Assembly (NCBI GenBank): GCA_024138025.1
Contig: JAMXBD010000578.1
Span: 62,001 to 126,000, forward strand
Direction: 5' to 3'
From: Combretum micranthum
Lineage: Eukaryota > Streptophyta > Magnoliopsida > Myrtales > Combretaceae
Length of the DNA stretch: 64,000 nucleotides
Each line of letters opens with the position of its first letter. Positions within the stretch are counted from its first letter, which is position 1. This document shows, one piece after another, positions 37,345 through 47,929 of the stretch. The translations under genes were made by a program, and so were the position numbers. The notes below the pieces were generated by a model. That model worked only from the letters and a program-made list of their open reading frames with translations. It was not told the origin of the DNA and searched no databases.

Positions 37345-38545
37345 TTGGTTTCTAAAGACATATGAGAGATTGTATGCAAAACTTTATTAGGAAAGAACGA
37401 GGACTTGTGTGGAAGATTTTTGCATGGATGTGAAATACATAAAAAAGTCCAATATTCTACATTAGGTTCACTATCTCCTCTTCTTATTCAAGAATGATTA
37501 TTGGAGGAGATAAACATATATGCTATCTTTCCCAAAGCTAAGTGTTAAATCGTGATAATAGTGGTTGTGGATATAAAAAAATATAATTTTAGGGCCTTCA
37601 TTCTCATTTTACAGCTATTAAAGTTGTTGTCCTATTTTTGCAAATAGTTGTTAAGCTTTGTGGACTTTCCATGCCTGACATAGTAGATTGGGATACCATT
37701 TTTGTCAACCAATTTTAGAAAGAAGTATTTAAGCTTAGTGGAATAGAGTTGGCAATTGGCAGTGCTTATCACCCTTAAGGTGATTGTTACATTGAAGTTT
37801 CCAACATAACTCTACAATAATATTAGGAGTCTCGTAATGGATTATCAATCTTAATTGGGTTAAATTCTTCCCAAGGACAAAATTTGCCTACAAAATGTGA
37901 TACTTCCTATCATGGTGAGGCATAGCCTATCTCTCTTAAGGTGTTTTATGGAAGAGCATCTCGTGCTATACCCTCACACAGTCACACGTATAGAGCACTT
38001 CAAAGTGGGATGTTATTCAAATTGGCACTAAGTTGATTATTGAGATGATGTAATGCACACTTTATGCAACAAAATAATTTAGGCTCAAGTTTGGATTAAG
38101 AAAATTATCGCTATACGTAGGTTTGATGTGACTTTTGAATTGGGAGACATGCTTTTTTAGCTCTTACGACCTCATATTCATTCTCTTATTATGTCTTGTT
38201 GCTTATTGTTTGGAGAGCAAGATCTTGTGCTATGAGTTTGCATTATCATTTGATTCCAAGATACATATTGTCTTTCATGTTTCTGTGTCAAATAAGGCCT
38301 ATGTAGTGATTTTCATCCTTAAACTTGTCTATAAAAGCTATTTAGAGTTGCCCCTTATTGACCCTTTCAGTAATGTTGATAGTTGATACTAGGGTCATTT
38401 TCTTGACATGACACTCGTATTGAACAATTTTGGTTCATTAGATGAGTTTGACTCTAAAAGAGACAAGTTGGAAAGATTCGTCTAGTTTTTAGGGGGTTTA
38501 CTTCGACTACAACCTTGGGGACAAGCCTTTTTCTAAGAACAGGAA
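37345..38545 (+). pseudogene. Decayed chromovirus (Ty3/gypsy) integrase and C-terminal fragment
   Basis: Broken + frames follow a chromovirus integrase. First is a zinc-finger-like CEIHKKVQYSTL-SPLSPLLIQE block (about 37425-37500). VVVD follows at about 37562. Then come DTIFVNQF-stop-KEVFKLSGIEL near 37700 and GSAYHP-stop-GD near 37765. SYHGEA and VFYGRA are near 37910-37955, and YRLQLP-type DSKIHIVFHVSVSNKA near 38255-38305. The chromodomain-side SWKDSSSF ... YNLGDKPF (~38470-38530) is last. There are many stops and shifts, and RT, gag and LTRs are absent. It belongs to a different lineage from the Athila-like pol at 6450. Certainly inactive. Confidence 0.75.
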
Positions 38546-40448
38546 GAAAATGTTATAACTGAACTTAGTAGGACCAAGAAAGTACTAACATGGTATAAAG
38601 ACTACATCATATGGTACATAAATTTACATATTTATTAAGATCTCTAAAGAACTCACAAATGCGACAGTAGATGATGTCCATAAGATTTTTAGTTGGGGTG
38701 GGAGAATAACTACTTCGACTACTTATAATATGGCTTCTTTCAAAAGTAATTCATTAATTGAAATATATAATATGGCTCCTTTTAGAAGTTATTGATCAAT
38801 TTAAAAATATAAATAAAGTCACATACACAAAAAAAAAAAAAAAAAAGGAACCAAGTTTACATTTTTAGAAATAACGTGACTCTTCTCCTTTTTATTTCTT
38901 GGAACTTAGCTTGCTAGAATAGTTCATAAATTTTGTAAAAGTACCTAAAAAGGCTAGCCTAACCCTATCAAAGTGATTGCAACATTGGAAGGGGCTCTTA
39001 AGAAAAGTAAGTAGAAACTACCATTAGTTTACATTGGAAAATAAATTTGAGACGAGCACATAAACATGAGAGAAAATGGATATATAATTTAGCAACATTA
39101 CCACTTTGGATGTGTTTAATAAGGAAGAGAGGGGACAATGAGCTTAAAGATTGAATTGTAGAAAGTTGATCGTAAATAAAGTTAATTTTAGACTATATAT
39201 ATATTATCATTATGCAACTTTATCTAATTTCTGAAGTCGTACTCTCATTTGCATAATTTTATTTTTTTATTATTGCTTGATTAATATAAGTTTAGGTTAG
39301 GGATTGTCGTGGACATAAAGGAAGGATTTGTGCATTATCATTGTTGTTATCTAATAGCAAAAGCTATTGTTATATTTGCCTTGGGAAGTTTTCTTTGTTT
39401 ATTAAATAAATTTAATTGGGAAAACAGATGCTGATAATTTTTTTTGAATTTATAAAATACGTAAGAATACATCTTAAAAGATATGTAAATATTACACCGC
39501 TATTGGGAAAAGATTTTTTATGGCGTCGGATATTAATTAAAAAAAATACAATTATTATTAAAAAAGAAGAAGAATATTCATCTTACCATTAAAATGATCA
39601 TAATAGATAATATAATAAATATTTCAATAGTTTAATCACTGATATCTCTAAAATTGAATCATTTAATAATTTACCAAAGCGGTCTTGTAATAGAATAAAT
39701 GTACCATAGACAAGGCAATGATTCCACCATAATTTGCCTGAGTATTGTCCAGAACAACCCAAGTTAAATTCAATAACCCCCATGTGTTGATCCTTTACAT
39801 CTCTCATGCTTGGCTCTTAAAAATGCTGCTAGGAAGGAACCTTAGTCCTTAACTTCACTTCGTTTTTTACTTAAGAGAAAAATAAATAATAAATAATACT
39901 ATAAAAGAAAAATCCTATATTAATATTATAATATAAGTGAATGTGAAACTCAGTTTATAAGTGTCTTCTACATTATAGATTATCCATCCTGTGAGCTAAG
40001 ATTATCTAGAAGCACGCTGCAATCAACCTAATAGCACAACATCATGATATAGATAAGCAAGGGGGGCTGGTTCTCTCACATCAAAACATGAAACAAAACT
40101 CACCAATTGAGATGCACATTTTGCAATTCATATTCAATCATTACCGATGATTCTTTCCTGTTACCCATTCTTGCTATGTAGCTGTAGAACTTCAATTTTA
40201 CACTACCAGACAAATTAGAAACATACGGGGGAAAGAAAAAATTCTTCGATGCACTATTTGAGTGCTTAAAAAAATGATTTATCATCATGATATCTAAATA
40301 TTAATAGAATTTTAATATATATATAATGTAAATATATATGTTAATTATTAATATATTATATTATTGTCATATGTGTCAAAAGTTTATTAATATTTATACT
40401 CTATGTGTTTATATAAGGTCCGAAATACCTGTTTATCATTGAAAAATA
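38546..40448. other. Intergenic DNA, no gene seen
   Basis: It follows the chromovirus remnant. I could not place a polypurine tract or LTR. An A-run lies at about 38829-38846. A 69-codon minus-strand frame at 39807-39598 is unrecognised. Confidence 0.5.
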
Positions 40449-40632
40449 GCTTAAAAAGTATCTATACTTTGTGATTTGAGCAAATTAGTATTTGAACTTT
40501 CAAAGTTTGTATTTTTGGTCTCTCTAGAGACTAATATAGGCAAAAAAGTAAAACTAGAGATACCAAATATGCAAAATTTAAAAGTTCAATCACTGATTTA
40601 CCTAAATTACAATGTACAGAAACTTTCTAAGC
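40449..40632. repeat. Foldback element with two ~79-bp inverted arms
   Basis: The arm 40449-40527 and the reverse complement of 40554-40632 align without large gaps, roughly four bases in five matching, from GCTTAAAAAGT to CTCTCTAG. The loop is ~26 bp. This is a MITE-type palindrome. If transcribed, the RNA would form a long hairpin that could feed a Dicer-like enzyme. No coding potential and no clear target duplication. Confidence 0.8.
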
Positions 40633-42564
40633 TTTTATTTCATTTATTATCTTTTTCTCTCTTTTAATTTTTTTTTTCTAATGATTCTTTAGCTCATGAA
40701 TTTTTAATGATATATGCAGAAACAAATTCACTTATTTGCTAGGGTACAGAAACATGAATTCCAATCCGAAGTCATGACCTTTTATACGTGGAATTTTAGA
40801 TGGAAACAATTTCTCATGTCGTTTAGGATGATTGTCATTTGTCACCGTTTAAGCACTATATAAAGGAAAGACAACCAATGAAAGACTCCAGTGGTCTCCA
40901 AGCAACAAACGAACGAATCATTTGCACTTGGTTACCAGGAAACATCGTGATTTGAGAAGCACTATCCCTTTTTCTTCTTTTCTTTATTAATTCTTTATTG
41001 GCCAGATTATAAATAAACTTATTACTGATTAAATATGAATTAATTATTTAAACTTTGAAAATGCTTTTACTTTTTTATAATTTCTAAAAAATCTACATCT
41101 ATTTTCATCATTGTTCATGGTTTTTCTTTTTTGATGGTTTTAATATTTTTTAATTTTATGTTTTCAATAATGATGAACTTTAAGGATCGAAGAGATTTAT
41201 CAACCTCTTAAGATCCACCTTCTTTCACCATGAAATACCAAAATTTATCATGCCAACTGTCAAGCATATAACCATATACAAGTTTGGGACATGCCTTTAA
41301 AATTGCTCATTTTAAGTATATTCGAGTCAGATCAATTGCCTGATGTTTCATTCAAAAACCTGAAGAACTAATTATCTGTAATATGCATTTTAGCTCCACG
41401 ACAATGAGAGTTGACGGTTTGTATTTTGTTATTTCAAGCCTGAACTATTTTTATGATCAAGTTGATCCTTATCCAACCCTAGAGGTTATTATCATTATTT
41501 TTTTATGAAATGTAATATTTAGTATTTGGATTTTATTTATGTTTATAATTAATTACTCAAAATTTTTAAGGTTTTAATTTAATATTCGAACCTTTTATTT
41601 TTAAATTTTTTTTGTTCTTCTATCTTTACAATTGACTATCCAGACTTCATCCATTTTTACGATTAACTAAAATTTTACGTTTAATTACCCAATCTAGTTA
41701 CTAATGAATTATCTCAAAAAGTTTTTAAGGAGTAAATTGATATTATGAAACTTCAGTTATTAATTATAAAAATGGATATATATAGGTAGTAAATGTAACA
41801 TCTACCTACTATTCTTTTATGAGTACTTGAAAACTATATAATGTCAACCAATAAATTTTTACATTAGTATTACAAGTTTAGATAACCAGGTACATGATGG
41901 GAAGAGTATAAAGTTTTACCCATACTCTACCTAATAAGATACATTGTATTGAAATTTTTAAACTCGTAACCAATTCTATAGCATATTGTACCCATCTTGT
42001 ACCATGTAAAAACTGAATATGTAATTTTTTTATGCAATCTATAATTTTTTTTCCATCTTTCTAAAATTTTAAGTTTATAGTAATGTATACATTTTGATGT
42101 AATATGAAAATTACCTTATTTTCATTTATACTGTATAAATAGCTCGTGAAAAGATATTTTAAAAATAATTTTTTATTATCACGAATTTTGCAATATTTTG
42201 ATTTTGTTATATGTGAATTTTAGAATACCATTACATCAAGAAAAAAATAACATCATTGGTAAAATAGCAAGTGGATAACATAAAATAAAGTGACTACATT
42301 ATTCTTGCTACTTAAATTTCTTAACCCATTATTAAATGTACCCTTGTTTGCTACTCACATTTCAAAATCATGATAGATTAGGATTTGTAATCGAAAAGAA
42401 AAAGGGAAGTGAAGTAAGAACATAGAGGACGGTGGTATAAAATGAGAGGTAGAAAGAAAAGTTTTTTTTCCCTAAAACATGCATAGAAAAAAGATTATTA
42501 TTTATTAATATTATTATATAATTCTTGATAAGATGGATACGGTATCACTGACTCACTATGTACT
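40633..42564. other. Intergenic DNA with one promoter-like patch
   Basis: A TATATAAAGG sequence at 40858-40867 is followed by CAACCAATG and an A/C-rich stretch, like a plant core promoter, but no open frame follows. Otherwise AT-rich with no recognised element. Confidence 0.4.
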
Positions 42565-42890
42565 GAAGTCCATGTTTTAGGGTGGGTACAACGTCTCAAG
42601 ACCCCATACCTATACTCTGTAATATGAGAATAGATTCCAAGAGCTCTATACTCATATTCTACCCCATGATCTTCAATACCTACCTGGACTCTACCCAATC
42701 AAGTAACCATTTATTGCTATATAATGAAGTCTAAGTTTTAGGGTAGGTACAAGGTATGAAGATCCCATACCAGTACTCTATAATGTGAGAATAAATTATA
42801 AGAGATTTATACTCGTATTCTACTTTATGATTCTCAATATCCACTCATATTGCACCCGATTGAGTAGGTATGATGGATACCCTATATGCA
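42565..42890. repeat. Two tandem ~161-bp units
   Basis: Unit 1 (42565-42725) and unit 2 (from 42726) share GAAGTC..GTTTTAGGGT.GGTACAA, CCCATACC..TACTCT.TAAT.TGAGAATA and further blocks at a constant offset of about 161 bp. Divergence is moderate. A 66-codon frame in unit 1 on the minus strand is a by-product of the repeat. Confidence 0.8.
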
Positions 42891-43162
42891 GGGTTACTTG
42901 CTCATCTTTAATTGCGTGCCTCTAAAGTTGCACAAATGGATATCTTAAAACACTTAACACAAAGTTGTTTTTTTTTTTTTTTTATTCTTATAAAGCTTTT
43001 CTATTTTTATTAATAATATTTATTACATTTATGAGAGAGTAATTAATCTTAATACATCCAATTGGAAGATGGATGATAATAAGTGCCTTAGCCATTTATT
43101 GAAAGCTTCAAAAAGTACTTCTCATGTTTTCTACCATTTACCACCCACATCATAAAAAGATA

Positions 43163-43397
43163 CTCATGCAAATTTGGATTGTCTGTATTTCATCTGTATC
43201 TGTATCTTTTTTAAAATGATATGTGTAAATATATCCGATTTGCATCTAAATTTTATCTATTTTTGTTCTATTTGATCTTTTGATGAAACTGTCAACCTTT
43301 TTTCATCTATATCTATTTCTTGATAAATAATTTGTTAGCAAAAAGTTTGAAAAAGTGTCTGTATCTGCCGGAAAAAAGTCAATCCAAACAGACCCTT
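43163..43397. repeat. MITE of the AAGGGTCTGTTTGGATT family
   Basis: The right end AATCCAAACAGACCCTT is the inverse of the family's AGGGTSTGTTTGGAT terminus. The left end (GCAAATTTGGATTGTCTG) is a worn version. The interior has the TCTGTATCTGTATC motifs shared with 8416-14590, 51680-51905 and 58137-58440. Non-coding. Confidence 0.6.
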
Positions 43398-44555
43398 AAT
43401 CTAACAATTGAACAGATACATACCAGGTGCTTGTTCTTATTAGAATTAGGGCTTTAAGAATGGCTCTAAATTAACTATGAAGATAAATATTTTTTACTTT
43501 TATTTTCCTAATTTTTATTGATTTAGGATTTTGAAATTGTAGCAAACTGTCGTTAACAAGTTAAAAAATAAAATGAAAAAAGATAAATCTTATCCCATTA
43601 GAAGACTATCAACACCATATGGAAGAACAAAATAAACTTATTAATAAGTGCCTGCGGTAACTTTAACGTTTTCCGTTGGAAATTGATTAATTTTGACGTA
43701 CTTTATTATTAATTTTTCACCAAACGATTCAATTTTCGCCAGTACTAATTCTACTCAAATGAACTTGATTCCTCTAGTCCCTAGTGTGGTAGATTAGTGG
43801 CGACTGCATCCAAACAAAGCTGGCTCTATTTTTCTAAGGTGGGAAGTGCATAATGGCAGGAGTAAATGGGTAGGACACTTTAACCCTGTGGAGGCCTTGT
43901 CAAATGGACAATAGCCCCATACTTGGGTCCCCAAATTAGTCATTTCATGATCCCTAGTGGTATCTAATCTTCCATTTTTATCTCATCTGCAAAATGATCT
44001 AAAAGGAATCTCCAAGCCTTTCGATAAGTTACATTATTAGACTACCAACTGATCTAATAGACCTCCTCTGGTCTACCTTAGCCTGGGGTGTCTTCCATAT
44101 AAAGTTATACTGTATAGTCACACTCAAATTGTGCAATAATTAGATATAATGGTGAGCATTTGTGCTCATGAGATAAGGATTACTAATATTTTCCCATTAC
44201 CCAATTGTGTTATTTTTTTGAAATATTACCCATTTTATCTTATGAAAAACTTTACGAACCTTGATGTAAATTGGAATTTAGATTTTTTAAATATTTAATT
44301 CAACTGGGAAGAAATCTTTGCACTCTATATGGGAAAAAAATTAGAAATAAGAAGAAATGAAAATTGAGAAAAATTATAAACTTTCTCGTTTGTTAAACTA
44401 ACGAATGAAAATAAAGGGAACGCTAGTTATATGATGTTTTATTTTTTTGTTAATGCTAAGAATAGGCCCTATACATGAAGGGTAAACTTATAATTTCATT
44501 AAAAGTTATCTCTAATTGATTTAGTGGAAAACCTCCATTAGATTCATTCACTAAC
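43398..44555. other. Intergenic DNA with a GC-richer patch at 43785-44115
   Basis: The patch is visibly less AT-rich than its surroundings and lacks simple repeats. It has no long open frame and no family I recognise. The rest is AT-rich, with no gene. Confidence 0.45.
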
Positions 44556-44966
44556 ATTATGTTTGGGTATTTTATAAAATGTGGAAAGTTATGGAAACAA
44601 GAGGAAAAAGAAATGAGTGGAAATTGAAATGTGTAGAATATTTATTTGTGTTTGGTAATTTATGAAGGAAGTAGGAAAAAAGAAGAGAAATAGAGTTAAT
44701 ATTTGAATAAATTACCCCTTTTATTTATTTATATTCTTCATTTACCGAGGAGGAAAAAGTAATTTACAAATAATCTTTTCCATCACTTTCTTCCCGATTT
44801 TAGGAAGAAAACAAAGATGGACAAAAGTTGAAAGTTCTCATTCCTTTTCTAACGCTTTCCTCTACTTTGTATGTCTCCAAACACCGATTTTTCTTCCTCT
44901 TCCACTGTCTACCCAAGATTTTTTTCTTAAAATTCCTTTGCCATCTCCGTTCAATCCAAACATAAT
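44556..44966. mobile_element. MITE with ATTATGTTTGG terminal inverted repeats
   Basis: ATTATGTTTGG at 44556 and its exact inverse CCAAACATAAT ending at 44966 bound 411 bp of non-coding, partly inverted purine/pyrimidine-rich sequence (GGAAA-rich left, TTTCC-rich right). The flanks do not show a convincing target duplication, so the superfamily is open. Confidence 0.65.
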
Positions 44967-46097
44967 ATTAATGTTACTATCCTCATATCTATGTCATATA
45001 CTCATTGGTAAGTAGACAAGCCATGTGATAAGAAGAATTTATCAAAGCTTTTATGATAATGGGAAATCTATATAGAACTTGATGAATAACTTAAGATAAG
45101 ACACGTTTCGATTTTAAAGAGTTGCATGATTAACATAGTTAAAGTGGTAGAGCGTGGGGCATGTTGCTTTTTCATGGAGAGTAGTATAATGGATTATTTT
45201 TTCGTAAGCTTGAAGGGAAGACTGGAGAGGGAAAGAGAGGAAAATATTAAAAAAAGGACAATTTGTAAGGAAAAGGGAGGTAAAGATCAATGCACACGCG
45301 CGATGCTTTTTTCTAAGGATTTCTTTCTTTCTTCTTTAATGGAATGTATTGATCACACTTTTTTCTTTTTATACCCAAACAATTCCGTCGTCCTAATCCT
45401 CCAGCATATTAACCAATCTCATTTCAAGCTTGGCCAATAGTTTCTCGCTTTGGATATCCCTCTCATCATGGTTGCATATATGTGTAGGGTATAATCCTCT
45501 AGGGGAATACAATTCTCTCCGATACTTGTTTAAAAGGTAGACCATACATATTAATACAAGTAAGTGCATGATAGTATTCCATAATAAATTGACAGGATAT
45601 TTCGATAAAGTTTAAATAAATTTTAATAAAATTAAACCCTACATGGATTGGATCGATGGTGAATTTGAATCAATAAGAACTCTAACCCTAGCATAATTTG
45701 TTGATGGATAACTGTAGTTGTTTGCCGAGTTTCAAGTTTAGTTTTTTTTTTTTTTTTTTTAAACCATAGAATTCAAGTTGCCTGGTATTGCTAATAAAGG
45801 GAATAGCTATTTTTCGACAAAAAAAAAAAAAAAAAAAACAAACAAACTAGAAAGTGTATTATTAGACTTAATTAAATAGTAAAACTGGTCAAGTATAATG
45901 ATATGGTTGAGTTTCACATACGTTTTGAAAAATGTTATAAAATCTAAGAGAGGTTTGGAAAAACTAACAGTGCGCTGATAAGATTTCCTTAAATTGTGAG
46001 TGAATATTTTACACCTCTTACTTTTTAAGAAGCACAGATTATTGAAAATATCCACAATACAATACTCGGCCATTAAATTTTATTTAGTTTTGACCTT
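44967..46097. other. Intergenic DNA, no gene supported
   Basis: A 104-codon + frame at 45126-45440 has no recognisable domain and biased composition. T-run near 45740-45759 and A-run near 45820-45838 form a weak inverted pair. Nothing else is seen. Confidence 0.45.
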
Positions 46098-46464
46098 GGC
46101 GGTGTAGAGTATCCAAACTAGCTTAGCTGCTCAAGTAACTTGAGTTTTTTTATCAACCATGGTTTGAACTTGATTGGCAAAGTAAATTTGCAATAAACTC
46201 AGCTCAAGCGCAAGGTAATTCACAAATTTAAGTGAATCAAAATCAAGTTTGATATTAAATTAAATCACCAGAAATATAATTATTTGTAGAACTAAAACAA
46301 TATAAACAAGTCGAACTGAATTTAATGGTTAAGTTATAAATTAAAGTTAAATTAAGTTTGAGTTCTAGAAATTAATAAAATTTAAAATCGTCTAATTTAA
46401 CAAATCATAACTTTATACTATTTAAATTGGGCCGATACGGCCCAGTCGCCGACTCTACACTGCC
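46098..46464. mobile_element. Candidate MITE with GGC(G/A)GTGTAGAGT inverted ends
   Basis: GGCGGTGTAGAGT at 46098 and, inverted, GGCAGTGTAGAGT ending at 46464 match at 12 of 13 bases and bound 367 bp. The interior has AAGTTTGA / TTGAACTTGA motifs. No convincing target duplication is visible. Non-coding. Confidence 0.55.
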
Positions 46465-46584
46465 TACTAACATACACCCCACCACCAATCCGTTGCATTG
46501 CCATATCAACAAATGGACAATTCCCGCTTAGCATAAATAAGAGGCAGTATGCTAGGGAAATAATAATAATAACAGTAGTAGCAG

Positions 46585-46982
46585 TAGTATTACTAAACTA
46601 AGTCGAAACTAAACGATATAGTGTTGAATTTGATTTTCAACTCAACTTGAAATTTTAAAATTTAAATGCAATCAATTTTAAAATGTCAAGCATGAACTCA
46701 ACTCGATTAGATTAGTTTAACTTGATTTTATTTAATATCATAATTAAAATACTGTTAACACCTAAACTTAATTCAAATTCAATTAATATTTATCTTTAGC
46801 TCAAACTCGAAAAAGTTTGATTCGACTAATCAATTAATTGTGTAATAGATATGAAGCTTGAACTTGGCTCAATAATTATTTGAATAGTTAGAGTATGACT
46901 ATATTATTATTGGATTGATCTTGAGTGAGCATCTAACCAAACTTGAATAATTTGTAAACTTGATTAACTCCTTTACAACCTT
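46585..46982. mobile_element. hAT-like MITE of the CTCGAGCTTGA-rich family, copy 2
   Basis: It begins near TAGTATTACTAAACTAAGTCG and ends CTTGATTAACTCCTTTACAACCTTA, whose inverse (TAAGGTTGTAAAGGAGTTAA) matches the 5' end consensus of the family. The interior resembles copies at 32548, 54571 and 63367. I see no target duplication for this copy. Confidence 0.5.
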
Positions 46983-47100
46983 AGTTATTATCTTAGTTAC
47001 TGCACCTGTAGGTTTATATAAATAATCACAAGTATCAATATGATTTTCTCAAATATTTACACATGACTAACTAACTTTACTTATTGATAGAGATTATATC

Positions 47101-47352
47101 ATAAACAGTATCTAAACTTTAATAAAATATGTAATTAAGTACTTTAACTTTGAAATTGATTAATTTAGTACTAAAAAATTTTGAAACCAATCAATATAAT
47201 ATATGGAAGAATTTGATCATGGTACTAGTAGTATGTGTGAAAAGTTTTTTTAACTACTAAATTGATCAATTTCAAAGTTTAAGTACTAAGTTAATTTTTT
47301 AAAAGTTTATTTAGTTAAATACATATTTTGTTAAAGTTCAAATACCATTTAT
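47101..47352. repeat. Foldback MITE upstream of the BG1-like gene
   Basis: The left arm ATAAACAGTATCTAAACTTTAATAAAATATGTA... and the inverse of the right end (ATAAATGGTATTTGAACTTTAACAAAATATGTA...) match for tens of bases. Inner blocks pair as well (AAATTGATTAATTTAGTA with TACTAAATTGATCAATTT). It ends ~210 bp before the BG1-like TATA box. It may be Tourist- or Stowaway-like; flanking TA/TAA cannot be told apart here. Confidence 0.7.
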
Positions 47353-47560
47353 AATATTAACCATGTAAATACTATGAATATTGGATAAATATTTGCTGGT
47401 TTGTAGATAATCTTTCTGTTTTATCTTAGTAAATAAATAATTGTTACGTGTTAAATAAATTAAAAAATAAAATATTTTTAAAATAATAAAATTATTATTA
47501 TTTTATAAACACGAAAAAATATTTATTTGAGAACAGATTCACTGGCCCGGCGGCCTATTT

Positions 47561-47929
47561 TATAAATGGGAACCCCTAACCAGCTACAAAGAAAGAAAGA
47601 ATTAGAGCAACTGTACCATTTCATCTCTCTCTCTCTCTCTTTCTCAGAGGCGTGGCTTTTCTGCTCATTATTCTCTCTCACTCTCTCTAAATGACTGCGT
47701 CCCTAATCAACACAGCTACAAAAGTGTGTCTTTCTTTCACACCTCTCATGTCACTTCCCACCCTCCTTATTTAACGCTCTCACTCCTTTCACATGATCAC
47801 TGCCCACTGCCCCAACTTATCTCCATCTTCTTAATTCATCATTTCAACACCTTAGTTTTAGATTTTACCAACCTTTTTGTTTTCTTTTAATTTCAGTTTT
47901 GTTCAAACAAAAAAAAAAAAAAGGAAAAA
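47561..47929 (+). promoter_or_regulatory. Core promoter and leader of the BG1-like gene
   Basis: TATAAATGG at 47561, just after a GC-rich GGCCCGGCGGCC patch, is followed by a (CT)n tract at about 47623-47643 and a pyrimidine-rich leader. An A13 run at 47910-47922 ends shortly before the ATG at 47930, whose context AAAAAATGG is favourable. The leader would be about 340 nt from a start ~30 bp after the TATA box. Confidence 0.55.

Noticed and set aside
40850..40960. Core promoter of an unseen gene (TATATAAAGG with CCAAT-like box)
   Set aside because: No open frame, hairpin or known RNA follows, and TATA-like words are frequent in this AT-rich DNA.
45126..45440. 104-codon + frame as a possible gene
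   Set aside because: No recognisable motif, no promoter or intron signals, skewed composition.
47877..47929. TTG-initiated N-terminal extension of the BG1-like frame
   Set aside because: It begins with a non-AUG codon and runs through a poly-A tract; the ATG at 47930 starts the recognised BG1 motif.
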